This document shows positions 45,115-52,301 of a stretch of DNA of 64,000 nucleotides, in pieces (the stretch's first letter is position 1; each line of letters starts with the position of its first letter). The translations under genes and the position numbers were made by a program. The stretch comes from Paracoccus sediminis (lineage in GTDB: Bacteria > Pseudomonadota > Alphaproteobacteria > Rhodobacterales > Rhodobacteraceae): the NCBI RefSeq assembly GCF_900188295.1, contig NZ_FZNM01000008.1, forward strand, positions 62,001 through 126,000. Direction: 5' to 3'. The notes beneath the pieces were generated by a model. That model had not been told where the DNA came from. It saw only the letters and a program-made list of their open reading frames with translations, and ran no database searches.

Positions 45115-45690
45115 ATGCGCTATACCATCAGCGGAAAACAGATCGACGTCGGCGATGCGCTGAGCACGCATGTAAAGACCCAGGTGGGCGAAACGGTCGG
45201 CAAGTATTCGCAGCGCCCGACCGACGCCACGGTCACTTTTTCCAAGGATGCCCACCAGTTCCTGTGCGATGCCGTGGTGCATCTGTCCACCGGGCTGAAC
45301 GTGACCGCCCGTGGAAGCGCCACCGAGATCTATGCCGCCTTCGAGGCGTGCCGCGAAAAGATGGACAAGCAGCTTCGCCGTTACAAGCGCCGCCTGAAGG
45401 ATCACCACAAGGATCGGTCCGAGCCGGTTGAATTCGGTCAGGCAGGCCTGTATGTGCTGACCGCCGACGAGGATGAATGGGAATCGCAGGACAGCGGCCT
45501 GCAACCTATCATCATCGCGGAAATGGAAACCCGCGTGCCGACCCTGTCTGTGGGCGACGCGGTGATGCAGATGGAACTTGCCGGGACGCCGCTGCTTGTG
45601 TTTCGGAACGAAAAGCACGGGGGCGTCAATGTCGTCCATCGCCGCGATGACGGCAATGTGGGCTGGATCGATCCGCGCGGCGATGGCTGA
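45115..45690 (+). CDS. hpf: Ribosome hibernation promoting factor, long form
   Basis: 191 residues. N-terminal S30AE domain (about 1-105: YTISGKQIDVGDALSTHVKT, then CREKMDKQLRRYKRRLKDHH) and C-terminal dimerisation domain (about 130-188: VPTLSVGDAVMQMELAGTPL, ending VVHRRDDGNVGWIDP). The long form makes 100S ribosome dimers in stationary phase. GAGAGGAAAG precedes ATG 45115. Confidence 0.95.
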   Translation: MRYTISGKQIDVGDALSTHVKTQVGETVGKYSQRPTDATVTFSKDAHQFLCDAVVHLSTGLNVTARGSATEIYAAFEACREKMDKQLRRYKRRLKDHHKDRSEPVEFGQAGLYVLTADEDEWESQDSGLQPIIIAEMETRVPTLSVGDAVMQMELAGTPLLVFRNEKHGGVNVVHRRDDGNVGWIDPRGDG

Positions 45691-45726
45691 GGCCGCCGCC
45701 AGGGCAGCCTGACCGAAACCCGAACC

Positions 45727-45750
45727 GCCCCCGGCATCCTGTCCGGGGGC
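45727..45750 (+). terminator. 8-bp stem-loop between hpf and ptsN
   Basis: GCCCCCGG/CCGGGGGC with loop CATCCTGT, followed by GCTTGAAC. Perfect stem, no T-run; a partial terminator or processing site between the two genes. Confidence 0.55.
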
Positions 45751-45776
45751 GCTTGAACATTGGAAAGACCCGAGCC

Positions 45777-46238
45777 ATGCAACTGACCGAGATCCTCAAG
45801 CCGGGCGCGGTGCGTTCCCTGGGTCAGGTGACATCGAAAAAGCGGTTGTTTCAGGAACTGGCGGACGTGGCCCATGCCGAATACGGCCTGAATGCGACCG
45901 AGGTTCTGGACGCCTTGCAGGAACGCGAAAGCCTGGGGCCGACCGGCGTGGGGCAGGGCGTGGCCTTGCCGCACGCGCGGCTGCACGGTCTGGACCGCGT
46001 GGTGGGCCTGTTCGTCCGGCTGGACAAGCCCCTGGATTTCGACGCGGTGGACCGCCAGCCGGTCGATCTGGTGTTCGGCCTGCTGGCGCCCGAATCCAGC
46101 GGCGTCGACCACCTCAAGGCGCTGGCGCTGGTGTCCCGCACCCTGCGCGACACCGACCTGCGCGCCAAGCTGCGCGCCAACGACGACCCGGTCAAGCTGC
46201 ACGCGGTCCTGTCGGCGCAGGGCGTCAAGGCGGCGTAA
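45777..46238 (+). CDS. ptsN: Nitrogen-type PTS enzyme IIA
   Basis: 153 residues. Phospho-acceptor His66 in GVGQGVALPHARL, plus LTEILKPGAVRSLGQVTSKK at the start and LVFGLLAPESSGVDHLKALA in the second half, all typical of EIIA-Ntr. It is a regulatory phosphotransfer protein, not a sugar transporter. ATG 45777 preferred (GGAAAG upstream) over an in-frame ATG at 45753. Confidence 0.94.
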   Translation: MQLTEILKPGAVRSLGQVTSKKRLFQELADVAHAEYGLNATEVLDALQERESLGPTGVGQGVALPHARLHGLDRVVGLFVRLDKPLDFDAVDRQPVDLVFGLLAPESSGVDHLKALALVSRTLRDTDLRAKLRANDDPVKLHAVLSAQGVKAA

Positions 46239-46300
46239 GGGTTTGGCTGCGGGCCGATTCGGGCCTATAAAGGGCCTCCGACCCATGTCAGGAGGCCAGC

Positions 46301-46489
46301 ATGACCAAGTCGAAAACAGAGAAGCCGGCGGGCAGGACCAACATCCGGTTGCGGGAATTCACCCGCCACGAACGCGAGGAAGCCACCCACCCCTCCGTCG
46401 AGGCCCTGCAACGCCGCCCGCAGATGCGGGGTGAGGAGAACCGCAAGGCGATGGAATATGCGCGGATCGAGCGCGGGCAGATGAGTTGA
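46301..46489 (+). CDS. Small charged protein after ptsN, function unknown
   Basis: 62 residues, hydrophilic and basic to mixed (LREFTRHEREEATHPSVEAL and later KAMEYARIERGQMS), with no hydrophobic segment. CAGGAGG sits 5 bases before the ATG, and a good terminator follows 20 bp after the stop, which argues that it is a real gene. I do not recognise a family. Confidence 0.6.
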   Translation: MTKSKTEKPAGRTNIRLREFTRHEREEATHPSVEALQRRPQMRGEENRKAMEYARIERGQMS

Positions 46490-46508
46490 GAGAGTATGGG
46501 GAAGCGAG

Positions 46509-46534
46509 GGCCGTCCGGGGAGGGCGGCCTTTTT
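46509..46534 (+). terminator. Intrinsic terminator after the small charged gene
   Basis: GGCCGTCC/GGGCGGCC stem (one G-U pair) with loop GGGGA and a TTTTT tail at 46530-46534. Classic rho-independent form. It also marks the start of the AT-richer island. Confidence 0.85.
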
Positions 46535-46565
46535 CTTGCAAATCTAGGCTTAATTGCTTTACAAA

Positions 46566-46586
46566 GAGCAGCGCACTGCGCTGCTC
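46566..46586. terminator. 10-bp palindrome, terminator for the leftward mini-gene
   Basis: GAGCAGCGCA-C-TGCGCTGCTC, perfect. On the minus strand it is followed by TTTGTAAAG and lies 16 bp after the mini-gene stop; on the plus strand it is followed by CTAATTTTT. It could act in both directions. Confidence 0.75.
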
Positions 46587-46602
46587 CTAATTTTTGCCGT
46601 AC

Positions 46603-46695
46603 CTACTTTGGCAAACTACGCCAGTGGGCGCAGACATGCTCGATGCAACCGAAACGACGGCGCTTGTAGCGCTTGATCCAGATGTAACCGGCCAT
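46603..46695 (-). CDS. 30-residue basic mini-protein
   Basis: An open frame of 30 codons plus TAG. It opens MAGYIWIKRYKRRRFGCIEH and ends VCAHWRSLPK. About one third of residues are Lys/Arg/His, with two Cys and two Trp. A near-perfect ribosome site AAGGAG lies 7 bases before the ATG and a 10-bp-stem terminator follows the stop, an arrangement hard to explain by chance. No annotated family comes to mind. It could be a small nucleic-acid-binding or ribosome-associated peptide; Cys and His could bind metal. Role unknown. Confidence 0.6.
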   Translation of the reverse strand: MAGYIWIKRYKRRRFGCIEHVCAHWRSLPK

Positions 46696-46719
46696 GCCCT
46701 TCTCCTTATATGAGAGGGT

Positions 46720-46844
46720 TTCGCTTGATGCAGGCCGATGTTTGTGAAATACTCTAGGTGCGAAGTAGAGGATTTCCACGGGTTTCGGCCCGCGTTGATT
46801 TCCGCCTATAATGGGAAGCCAGGCCGATAGGTCTGGCTTTTCCC
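46720..46844 (+). ncRNA. Possible small RNA ending in an intrinsic terminator
   Basis: A strong rightward terminator (AGCCAGGCC/GGTCTGGCT, loop GATA, then TTTTCCC; 46817-46840) has no rightward gene in front of it within 280 bp. Just upstream is a second hairpin (CGGG-TTTCGG-CCCG, 46779-46792). This suggests a short structured transcript from somewhere after 46700. The 5' end given is a guess. The sequence also overlaps the leader of the leftward mini-gene, so an antisense role is conceivable. 46845-47039 shows nothing further. Confidence 0.3.
46817..46841 (+). terminator. Orphan intrinsic terminator in the AT-rich island
   Basis: 9-bp stem with one G-U pair (AGCCAGGCC, GATA, GGTCTGGCT) and T-rich tail. 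Clear form, but no coding sequence on its strand just upstream. Confidence 0.75.
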
Positions 46845-47039
46845 GTTTAAGGTCGCGTTGGGATGGGCGATTTCAGTCCAACGGACCATGCGTTCTGGTG
46901 ATGGTATTCTCCATTCCACTACACCGATAGTGCCATTTATAGCGCATCCGTTACAGCCAATCAAGCGCCCACAGAGATGGTGTAGAAGTTTTCTCTGGCA
47001 AAATGTATGATGGGTGTCAGGAAAGTGGAGGAAGCTGAA

Positions 47040-47594
47040 ATGTCTAAAGAATTTCTCTCATCAATGTTGGCAGAGATAGCCACGCTAGAAGATGAACTGT
47101 TGCATGATCCGCGATATCTCAAGCTGTGCAAGCTTCGGGAGCTACATAGTTTGTATGAGTCTGGCATAGCTTCTGCGCCTCTCACAGAAAAAGGAATGAC
47201 TCGTGAGGCAGGAGACAAGCGCCCATTATTGCCTAAGGAGAGCCAAGGCAGGCAGCCCTCTGAGCTTCGGGTTAAGGCAGTTGCATTGACAGCGGGGTTT
47301 TTGCAAGGACGCACTCAGCCGATTCCCACAAGGGACATTTATGCCATGTTGCTCGATCATGGAGTAGATGTCGGTGGGAAGGAGCCTGTGAGTAATCTGA
47401 GTGCGATACTTTCAAAAAGTGACGAATTCAGGCCTATAGGTCGATCAGGGTGGGTGCTGAACAATGATGAGCCTGAACCGTCGCTATCGACGAATGAAAG
47501 TGACGCAGTTGACCCTGACACAAATCCCAGCGTCGCATCTGATGGTCAAATACAGCCACCAAAGGAACTGCAAGACGACGGATTGATAGTTTGA
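47040..47594 (+). CDS. Helix-turn-helix protein with HARE-HTH-like domain, AT-rich, likely acquired
   Basis: 184 residues. N-terminal helical part (LSSMLAEIATLEDELLHDPR). The middle (about 80-140: VKAVALTAGFLQGRTQPIPT, then RDIYAMLLDHGVDVGGKEPV and SNLSAILSKSDEFRPIGRSG) resembles the winged-helix HARE-HTH domain found in restriction and DNA-modification proteins. The tail is acidic and disordered. ATG 47040 has GAGGAAG upstream; an earlier ATG at 47007 has none. Codon use is clearly less GC-rich than all neighbours, suggesting horizontal transfer. It lacks any nuclease motif; a DNA-binding regulator is the safest guess. Confidence 0.72.
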   Translation: MSKEFLSSMLAEIATLEDELLHDPRYLKLCKLRELHSLYESGIASAPLTEKGMTREAGDKRPLLPKESQGRQPSELRVKAVALTAGFLQGRTQPIPTRDIYAMLLDHGVDVGGKEPVSNLSAILSKSDEFRPIGRSGWVLNNDEPEPSLSTNESDAVDPDTNPSVASDGQIQPPKELQDDGLIV

Positions 47595-47721
47595 CGGAAA
47601 TGGGGTGAGTGGGTAATTTCTTCGGTCTGTAAGGCCCGCGCTCGGGGGAATCCCGAGAAGTGAGGTTCCCAGCCACCGTATTGGAAGTGGGCCGCTCCCA
47701 CCAGAGAAGCCCCCCACCCCC

Positions 47722-48591
47722 TCACGCCCGCACCAGCCGCTCGTAATCCTCGGCCACTTTCCGCGTGGTCTGCCCCACCTGGAAATGCCAATCGCCAATC
47801 TGCCCGACCGGCGTCACCTCGGCCGCCGTGCCGGTCAGGAAGCATTCCTGGAAATCCTCCAGTTCCTCGGGGCGGATGCGGCGTTCGTGGACCGTGGTCC
47901 CCCCATCACGAAGCATCCCGATGATCGTCTGGCGGGTGATGCCGTTCAGGAAGCGGTCGGCCAGCGGGGTGTGGACCTCGCCGTCCTTGATGAAGAAGAT
48001 GTTGGCGCCGGTCGCCTCGGCGACATAGCCTTCCCAGTCCATGAACAGCGCGTCGGAACAGCCCTTGGCCTCGGCCGCGTGTTTCGACATCGTGCAGATC
48101 ATGTAAAGGCCCGCGGCCTTGGCGGCGGTGGGGATGGTTTCGGGCGACGGGCGTTTCCATTTCGCCACGTCCAGTTTCGCGCCCTGCCATTTCGCGTCGC
48201 CGTAATAGCTGCCCCATTCCCAGCAGGCGACCGCCATGCGCACCGGGTTGCGCGACGCCGACACGCCCATGTCGGGACCGGATCCGCGCCACATCACCGC
48301 GCGGACATAGGCGTTCGTGAAACCGTTGGCGTTCAGCACGGCCTCTTTCGCGGCGTCGATGTCTTCGGCGGTATAGGGCGATTCCATGTCCAGCAGGCGG
48401 GCCGATTCGATCAGCCGCAGCGAATGGTCGTGGCCCTTGAAGATCGTGCCGTCATAGCAGCGTTCGCCCTCGAACACGGAACTGGCGTAATGCAGCGCGT
48501 GGGTCAGGATATGCACGTTCGCGGCGCGCCAATCGACCAGTTCGCCGTCCATCCAGATCTTGCCGTCGCGATCGTCATATGCGCCCGTCAT
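47722..48591 (-). CDS. ilvE: Branched-chain amino acid aminotransferase
   Basis: 289 residues, fold type IV PLP enzyme. PLP-binding Lys158 in PTAAKAAGLY, substrate-side HALHYASSVFEGERCYDG, and GYVAEATGANIFFIKDGEVH followed by FLNGITRQTIIGML. It catalyses the last step of Leu, Ile and Val synthesis. Three ATGs compete; 48591 is chosen because GGAG lies 6 bases upstream, while 48594 and 48603 are too close to or beyond it. The 127-bp gap downstream (47595-47721) holds two small hairpins (CTCGGG/CCCGAG and GTGGG/CCCAC) and no gene. Confidence 0.94.
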   Translation of the reverse strand: MTGAYDDRDGKIWMDGELVDWRAANVHILTHALHYASSVFEGERCYDGTIFKGHDHSLRLIESARLLDMESPYTAEDIDAAKEAVLNANGFTNAYVRAVMWRGSGPDMGVSASRNPVRMAVACWEWGSYYGDAKWQGAKLDVAKWKRPSPETIPTAAKAAGLYMICTMSKHAAEAKGCSDALFMDWEGYVAEATGANIFFIKDGEVHTPLADRFLNGITRQTIIGMLRDGGTTVHERRIRPEELEDFQECFLTGTAAEVTPVGQIGDWHFQVGQTTRKVAEDYERLVRA

Positions 48592-48675
48592 CATACTCTC
48601 CAAAATCAGTCCGGGCTTTGCGGATCTTGCGCGGGTCCGCCCGGTATCGGCCCTTTTGTTGCGCGAAGCCCTTGA

Positions 48676-48704
48676 CGGCTAGCAATCGAATCGTGGAAAG
48701 TCAA
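48676..48704 (-). promoter_or_regulatory. Candidate ilvE promoter
   Basis: On the minus strand TTGACT (48704-48699) is followed 17 bases later by TAGCCG, a weak -10. It is the best sigma-70-like pair in the 158-bp divergent gap to the MarR gene. Confidence 0.3.
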
Positions 48705-48710
48705 CATCGC

Positions 48711-48726
48711 TGTCCTATCAAGGACA
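48711..48726. promoter_or_regulatory. Dyad upstream of the MarR gene, possible autoregulatory operator
   Basis: TGTCCT-ATCA-AGGACA is a perfect 6+6 dyad of MarR-operator size, 23 bp before the MarR start. Tandem AGGACA-type words continue after it (48721-48738). It is placed to control the MarR-response-regulator pair and perhaps ilvE. Confidence 0.45.
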
Positions 48727-48749
48727 GGACAAGGACAAGAGGTGACAGG

Positions 48750-49262
48750 ATGGCCGAACCGCTACGCGTTCACGGCATGATGGGCGACGATCTGCTGTTT
48801 CTGACCGACGACAAGCTGCGTCGCGGGATCGAGGCGATGTTCTTTGCCTATCGCGCCTTCACCGCCGATCCCGACCTGATCCTGGCCGATCTGGATTATG
48901 GCCGCGCCCATCACCGGGCCTTGCATTTCATCCACCGCGATCCGGGGCTGACGGTGACGTCGCTGCTGGCCGTTTTGGGCGTGACTAAGCAGTCGCTGAA
49001 CCGGGTGTTGCGCGCGCTGATCGACGACGGTCTGGTCGAAAGCCGGGTCGGCCGCCGCGACCGGCGCGAACGTCTGCTGTTCCTGACCGAAAAGGGCGCC
49101 GCCCTGGAACGCCGCCTGTCCGAGGCGCAGCGGGCGCGGATGCGCCAGGCTTATCGCAGCGCCGGGCCGCAGGCGGTGGCGGGGTTCCGTCAGGTGCTGG
49201 AGGCGATGATGGACCCCGAGACGCGGGCGCAGTATCAGTCGATGAAGGATCTGCCCGAATAA
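48750..49262 (+). CDS. MarR-family regulator (PetP-like)
   Basis: 170 residues, winged helix-turn-helix at about 55-115 (PGLTVTSLLAVLGVTKQSLN, RVLRALIDDGLVESRVGRRD with the wing RRERLLFLTEKG). Start 48750 has AGAGGTGA upstream. It is followed 13 bp later by an OmpR-type regulator; the pair resembles petP-petR of Rhodobacter capsulatus, described as needed for cytochrome bc1 expression. The functional link is inferred. Confidence 0.85.
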   Translation: MAEPLRVHGMMGDDLLFLTDDKLRRGIEAMFFAYRAFTADPDLILADLDYGRAHHRALHFIHRDPGLTVTSLLAVLGVTKQSLNRVLRALIDDGLVESRVGRRDRRERLLFLTEKGAALERRLSEAQRARMRQAYRSAGPQAVAGFRQVLEAMMDPETRAQYQSMKDLPE

Positions 49263-49275
49263 AGGCCTGCACGAC

Positions 49276-49980
49276 ATGAGCCAGTCCGACGCCCATCTGC
49301 TGATCGTCGACGACGACGAACGCATCCGTGCGCTGCTGGGCCGATTCCTGCGCAAGAGCGGCTATCTGGTGACGCTGGCCCGCGATGCGGCGCAGGCCCG
49401 GCGGCTGTTGGCGGGGCTGGACTTCGACCTGATCGTGATGGACGTGATGATGCCCGGCGAGGACGGGTTCGCCCTGACCCGCAGCTTGCGCGAAAGGCTG
49501 ACCACGCCGATCCTGCTGCTGACCGCGCGCGGCGAGACCGAGGACCGCATCGCCGGACTGGAGGTCGGCGCCGACGATTACCTGCCCAAGCCGTTCGAGC
49601 CGCGCGAGCTGCTGCTGCGCATCAGCGCGATCCTGCGCCGGGTGCCCGCGCCCGAGATGCACCAACCCAAGTTCCTGTCCCTGGGCGCCCTGCGGTACGA
49701 CATCGACAAGGGCGAATTGTGGCAGGGCGAAAACCACCTGCGCCTGACCGGGACGGAACAGTCGCTGCTGCGCCGCCTTGCCGCCAGCCGGGGCGAACCC
49801 GTCAGCCGCGCCGACCTGATCGAGGATCTGGGCCGCGGCGGCGGGGACGAGGGCGACAACTCCGAACGCGCCATCGACGTGCAGATCACCCGCCTGCGCC
49901 GAAAGATCGAACCCGACCCCCGCGAACCGCGATTCCTGCAAACCGTGCGCGGCACCGGATACATGCTGGTGGTGGACTGA
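49276..49980 (+). CDS. OmpR-family response regulator (PetR-like)
   Basis: 234 residues. Receiver domain with acidic pocket LLIVDDDER, phospho-acceptor Asp56 in IVMDVMMPGEDG, Thr in LLLTARGE, and Lys in YLPKPFEPRELL. The C-terminal winged helix (about 135-232) contains LTGTEQSLLRRLAASRGEPV and ERAIDVQITRLRRKIEPDPR. No histidine kinase gene is adjacent, as is also true of petPR. Confidence 0.9.
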   Translation: MSQSDAHLLIVDDDERIRALLGRFLRKSGYLVTLARDAAQARRLLAGLDFDLIVMDVMMPGEDGFALTRSLRERLTTPILLLTARGETEDRIAGLEVGADDYLPKPFEPRELLLRISAILRRVPAPEMHQPKFLSLGALRYDIDKGELWQGENHLRLTGTEQSLLRRLAASRGEPVSRADLIEDLGRGGGDEGDNSERAIDVQITRLRRKIEPDPREPRFLQTVRGTGYMLVVD

Positions 49981-49982
49981 CC

Positions 49983-50798
49983 GTGGGACAACCGACCTAT
50001 CGCGGCACCGACCTGGACGCAGAGACCGCGCTGGCCCTTTTGGAGTGGCAGGCCGAGATGGGCGCGGACGAACCCGTGCTGGATGCGCCCGTGGATCGGT
50101 TCGATCTGGCGGCACGCCCGCAGACGGCGGTTTCTGCCGGCGCGCCGACCCCTGCGCCTGCGCTGATCCTGGGTGCCGACGACGACCTGTCCGCCCACGT
50201 GGCCCTGGCCGAGTCGTTGGCGGCGGCGGCCATGACGCTGGACGCCCTTGCGACAGCGCAGCAGGCGTTCGACGGCATCGAACTGAAAAAGGGCGCCCGC
50301 AATTTCTGCTTTGCCGACGGCAACCCCGCGGCGCGCGTCCTGATCCTGGGCGAGGCGCCGGGAGACGAGGAGGACCGCCAGGGCCGTCCCTTCGTCGGAC
50401 GGTCGGGCCAGTTGCTGGACCGGATGTTCGACGCTGTCGGCCTGTCTCGCCGGGCGGTCGATGCCGAACAGGCGCTGTACATCACCAATGTTCTGGCCTG
50501 GCGCCCGCCCGGCAACCGCGACCCGCAACCCGACGAGATCGCGGTCAGCCTGCCTTTCGTGCGTCGCCACATCGAACTGGCCGCGCCGGATCTGATCGTG
50601 CTGATGGGCAACATCGCCTGCGATGCCGCCATCGGGCGTCGCGGCATCCTGCGGCTGCGCGGAACCTGGGTTCAGGCATTCGGACGTCCCGCCCTGCCGA
50701 TGACCCATCCTGCCTATCTGCTGCGCAATCCCCCTGCCAAGCGCGAGGCCTGGGCTGACCTTCTGTCGCTGTCGGCCCGTCTGGACGGGGCTGCCTAG
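49983..50798 (+). CDS. Uracil-DNA glycosylase, family 4-like
   Basis: 271 residues, GTG start 2 bp after the response regulator. The family 4 signature GEAPGDEEDRQGRPFVGRSG begins at residue 123, and the second motif MTHPAYLLRNP is near the end. It removes uracil from DNA. The N-terminal 80 residues are an extra, low-conservation extension. Only two cysteines lie near the core (NFCFAD, NIACDAA), so the four-cysteine iron-sulfur site of classical family 4 enzymes is not present. The last 4 bp overlap the convergent DsbD-domain gene. Confidence 0.87.
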   Translation: MGQPTYRGTDLDAETALALLEWQAEMGADEPVLDAPVDRFDLAARPQTAVSAGAPTPAPALILGADDDLSAHVALAESLAAAAMTLDALATAQQAFDGIELKKGARNFCFADGNPAARVLILGEAPGDEEDRQGRPFVGRSGQLLDRMFDAVGLSRRAVDAEQALYITNVLAWRPPGNRDPQPDEIAVSLPFVRRHIELAAPDLIVLMGNIACDAAIGRRGILRLRGTWVQAFGRPALPMTHPAYLLRNPPAKREAWADLLSLSARLDGAA

Positions 50799-51589
50799 TC
50801 CGTACAGCCCCGCAACTCGACCGCGCCTGCATCGTCGATCAGGGTGAACACCAACCGGTCTGTCGGCAGGTCGAACGGCACGGCTTGAAGCGGAACGAAA
50901 TCGGCGGTCAGCGTCGTTTCACCCGACCGGGTCCGAAGTTCTGTGCCCGATACCCAGACATCGCTGCCCTCCAACTCCATCGCGGCCAGGGCGACGGGGC
51001 GGGGCAGGGTGGCGGTGACGCGCATTCCGTCCTCGATCGGGCTGATGGTGCAGCGGGGACGATCGGCGTCTGGCCGGGGCACCTGCGTCATCGCGGTCAG
51101 GATCGCCGGATCGGGCGCAGCGCCCGCCGCATCCGCGCGCAGCGCGACACGGGCCGGAACGCAGATGTTCTTGCACAGCCCGAAATCCACCGAAACCGCC
51201 AGACCGACCGGCAGGCCGGGATCGGCGGGCCGGGCTGTAAAGGGCAGGATCAGATGGTCGCGATAGCCGAGCGCCAGGTCGTCGCCCGACGAGATCACCT
51301 GCGGCGCAGGCCAGTGAAAGGCGACGTCGCGCAGGTTTTCCGACCCTTGCCAGTCGAACACCGGCGGCAAGCCGCTGTCGCCGGGATTGCGCCAATAGGT
51401 TTTCCATCCGGGCTGCAACCGGAACTCGATGGCGCCGATTCGGCTTCCATCAGACTGGGTCCAGCCGGGCAGGATGCGCGCGCCGTCCAAACCAGTCGGC
51501 AATTCCTGGGCGGCCAGGGGCAGGGCGGCAAACCACAGCATCGCTGCGGCAGGGCCGGCAAGGGATGGGACGATACGGATCATGGTCAT
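50795..51589 (-). CDS. Exported protein with DsbD N-terminal-like domain
   Basis: 264 residues with a signal peptide (cleavage near residue 28, PLAAQE). The body matches the periplasmic disulfide-interchange domain of DsbD/ScsB-type proteins: WKTYWRNPGDSGLPPVFDWQ, and SVDFGLCKNICVPARV, whose CxxxC pair is the likely redox site. It has no membrane part or thioredoxin domain, so electrons must come from a partner encoded elsewhere. ATG 51583 is an alternative start; neither has a strong ribosome site. Confidence 0.82.
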   Translation of the reverse strand: MTMIRIVPSLAGPAAAMLWFAALPLAAQELPTGLDGARILPGWTQSDGSRIGAIEFRLQPGWKTYWRNPGDSGLPPVFDWQGSENLRDVAFHWPAPQVISSGDDLALGYRDHLILPFTARPADPGLPVGLAVSVDFGLCKNICVPARVALRADAAGAAPDPAILTAMTQVPRPDADRPRCTISPIEDGMRVTATLPRPVALAAMELEGSDVWVSGTELRTRSGETTLTADFVPLQAVPFDLPTDRLVFTLIDDAGAVELRGCTD

Positions 51590-51685
51590 TTGCTAGCGGC
51601 TTGGACGAAAGGAAAGAAGTCACAAATCCGCGCGGCACTTGCAACAATTGCGCCAGAATCCGATCTTGGATGGGAAGGAGACCCG

Positions 51686-52291
51686 ATGAACAGCACCCCC
51701 GAACGCCGCCGTTCCGAAGGCAACGACCACACCAACCTGACCGGCAAGATCCTGATCGCCATGCCCGGCATGGCCGATCCGCGCTTTGAACGGTCGGTGG
51801 TCCTGATCTGCGCGCATACCGACGAAGGCGCGATGGGACTGGTCCTGAACCGGCCCTTGCCCGAAATCGATTTCGGCGATCTTCTGGAACAGCTGGGCAT
51901 CGCGACCGACGCCGCGGCCCGGCAGATCGAGGTGCGGTTCGGCGGTCCGGTCGAACCGGGCCGGGGATTCGTTTTGCACAATGTTCCCGAACATGGCGAC
52001 GATCCCGAAGGAAGGCTGCGCATCGGCCGCACGCTGGCCATGACCACCACCCGCGACATCCTGGAGGAGCTTGCCCACGGCCACGGCCCGGCGTCCGCCG
52101 TCCTCGCGCTTGGCTATGCGGGCTGGGGGCCGGGCCAGCTGGAGGACGAGATGCTGCAAAACGGCTGGCTGACCGGCAACGGGGCCGAAGACCTGATCTT
52201 TGGCGATTCGCATTCCGACAAATGGCAGAATGCGCTGCGTGCCCAGGGGATCGACCCGTCGCTGCTGTCCGCCGCGGCGGGCCGCGCCTAA
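51686..52291 (+). CDS. YqgE/AlgH family protein
   Basis: 201 residues (UPF0301). NLTGKILIAMPGMADPRFER, ICAHTDEGAMGLVLNRPLPE, VRFGGPVEPGRGFVLH and LALGYAGWGPGQLEDEM are the conserved motifs. Function unknown although widely conserved. AAGGAG 6 bases before ATG 51686. Confidence 0.93.
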   Translation: MNSTPERRRSEGNDHTNLTGKILIAMPGMADPRFERSVVLICAHTDEGAMGLVLNRPLPEIDFGDLLEQLGIATDAAARQIEVRFGGPVEPGRGFVLHNVPEHGDDPEGRLRIGRTLAMTTTRDILEELAHGHGPASAVLALGYAGWGPGQLEDEMLQNGWLTGNGAEDLIFGDSHSDKWQNALRAQGIDPSLLSAAAGRA

Positions 52292-52301
52292 GCGGTACCG
52301 C

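Noticed and set aside
46801..46816. TATAAT at 46807-46812 as a plus-strand promoter
   Set aside because: Transcription from it would begin inside the terminator at 46817, and no -35 box lies at the right distance.
46535..47720. tRNA, integrase or attachment site bordering the AT-rich island
   Set aside because: No cloverleaf, no flanking direct repeats and no recombinase frame could be found by eye.
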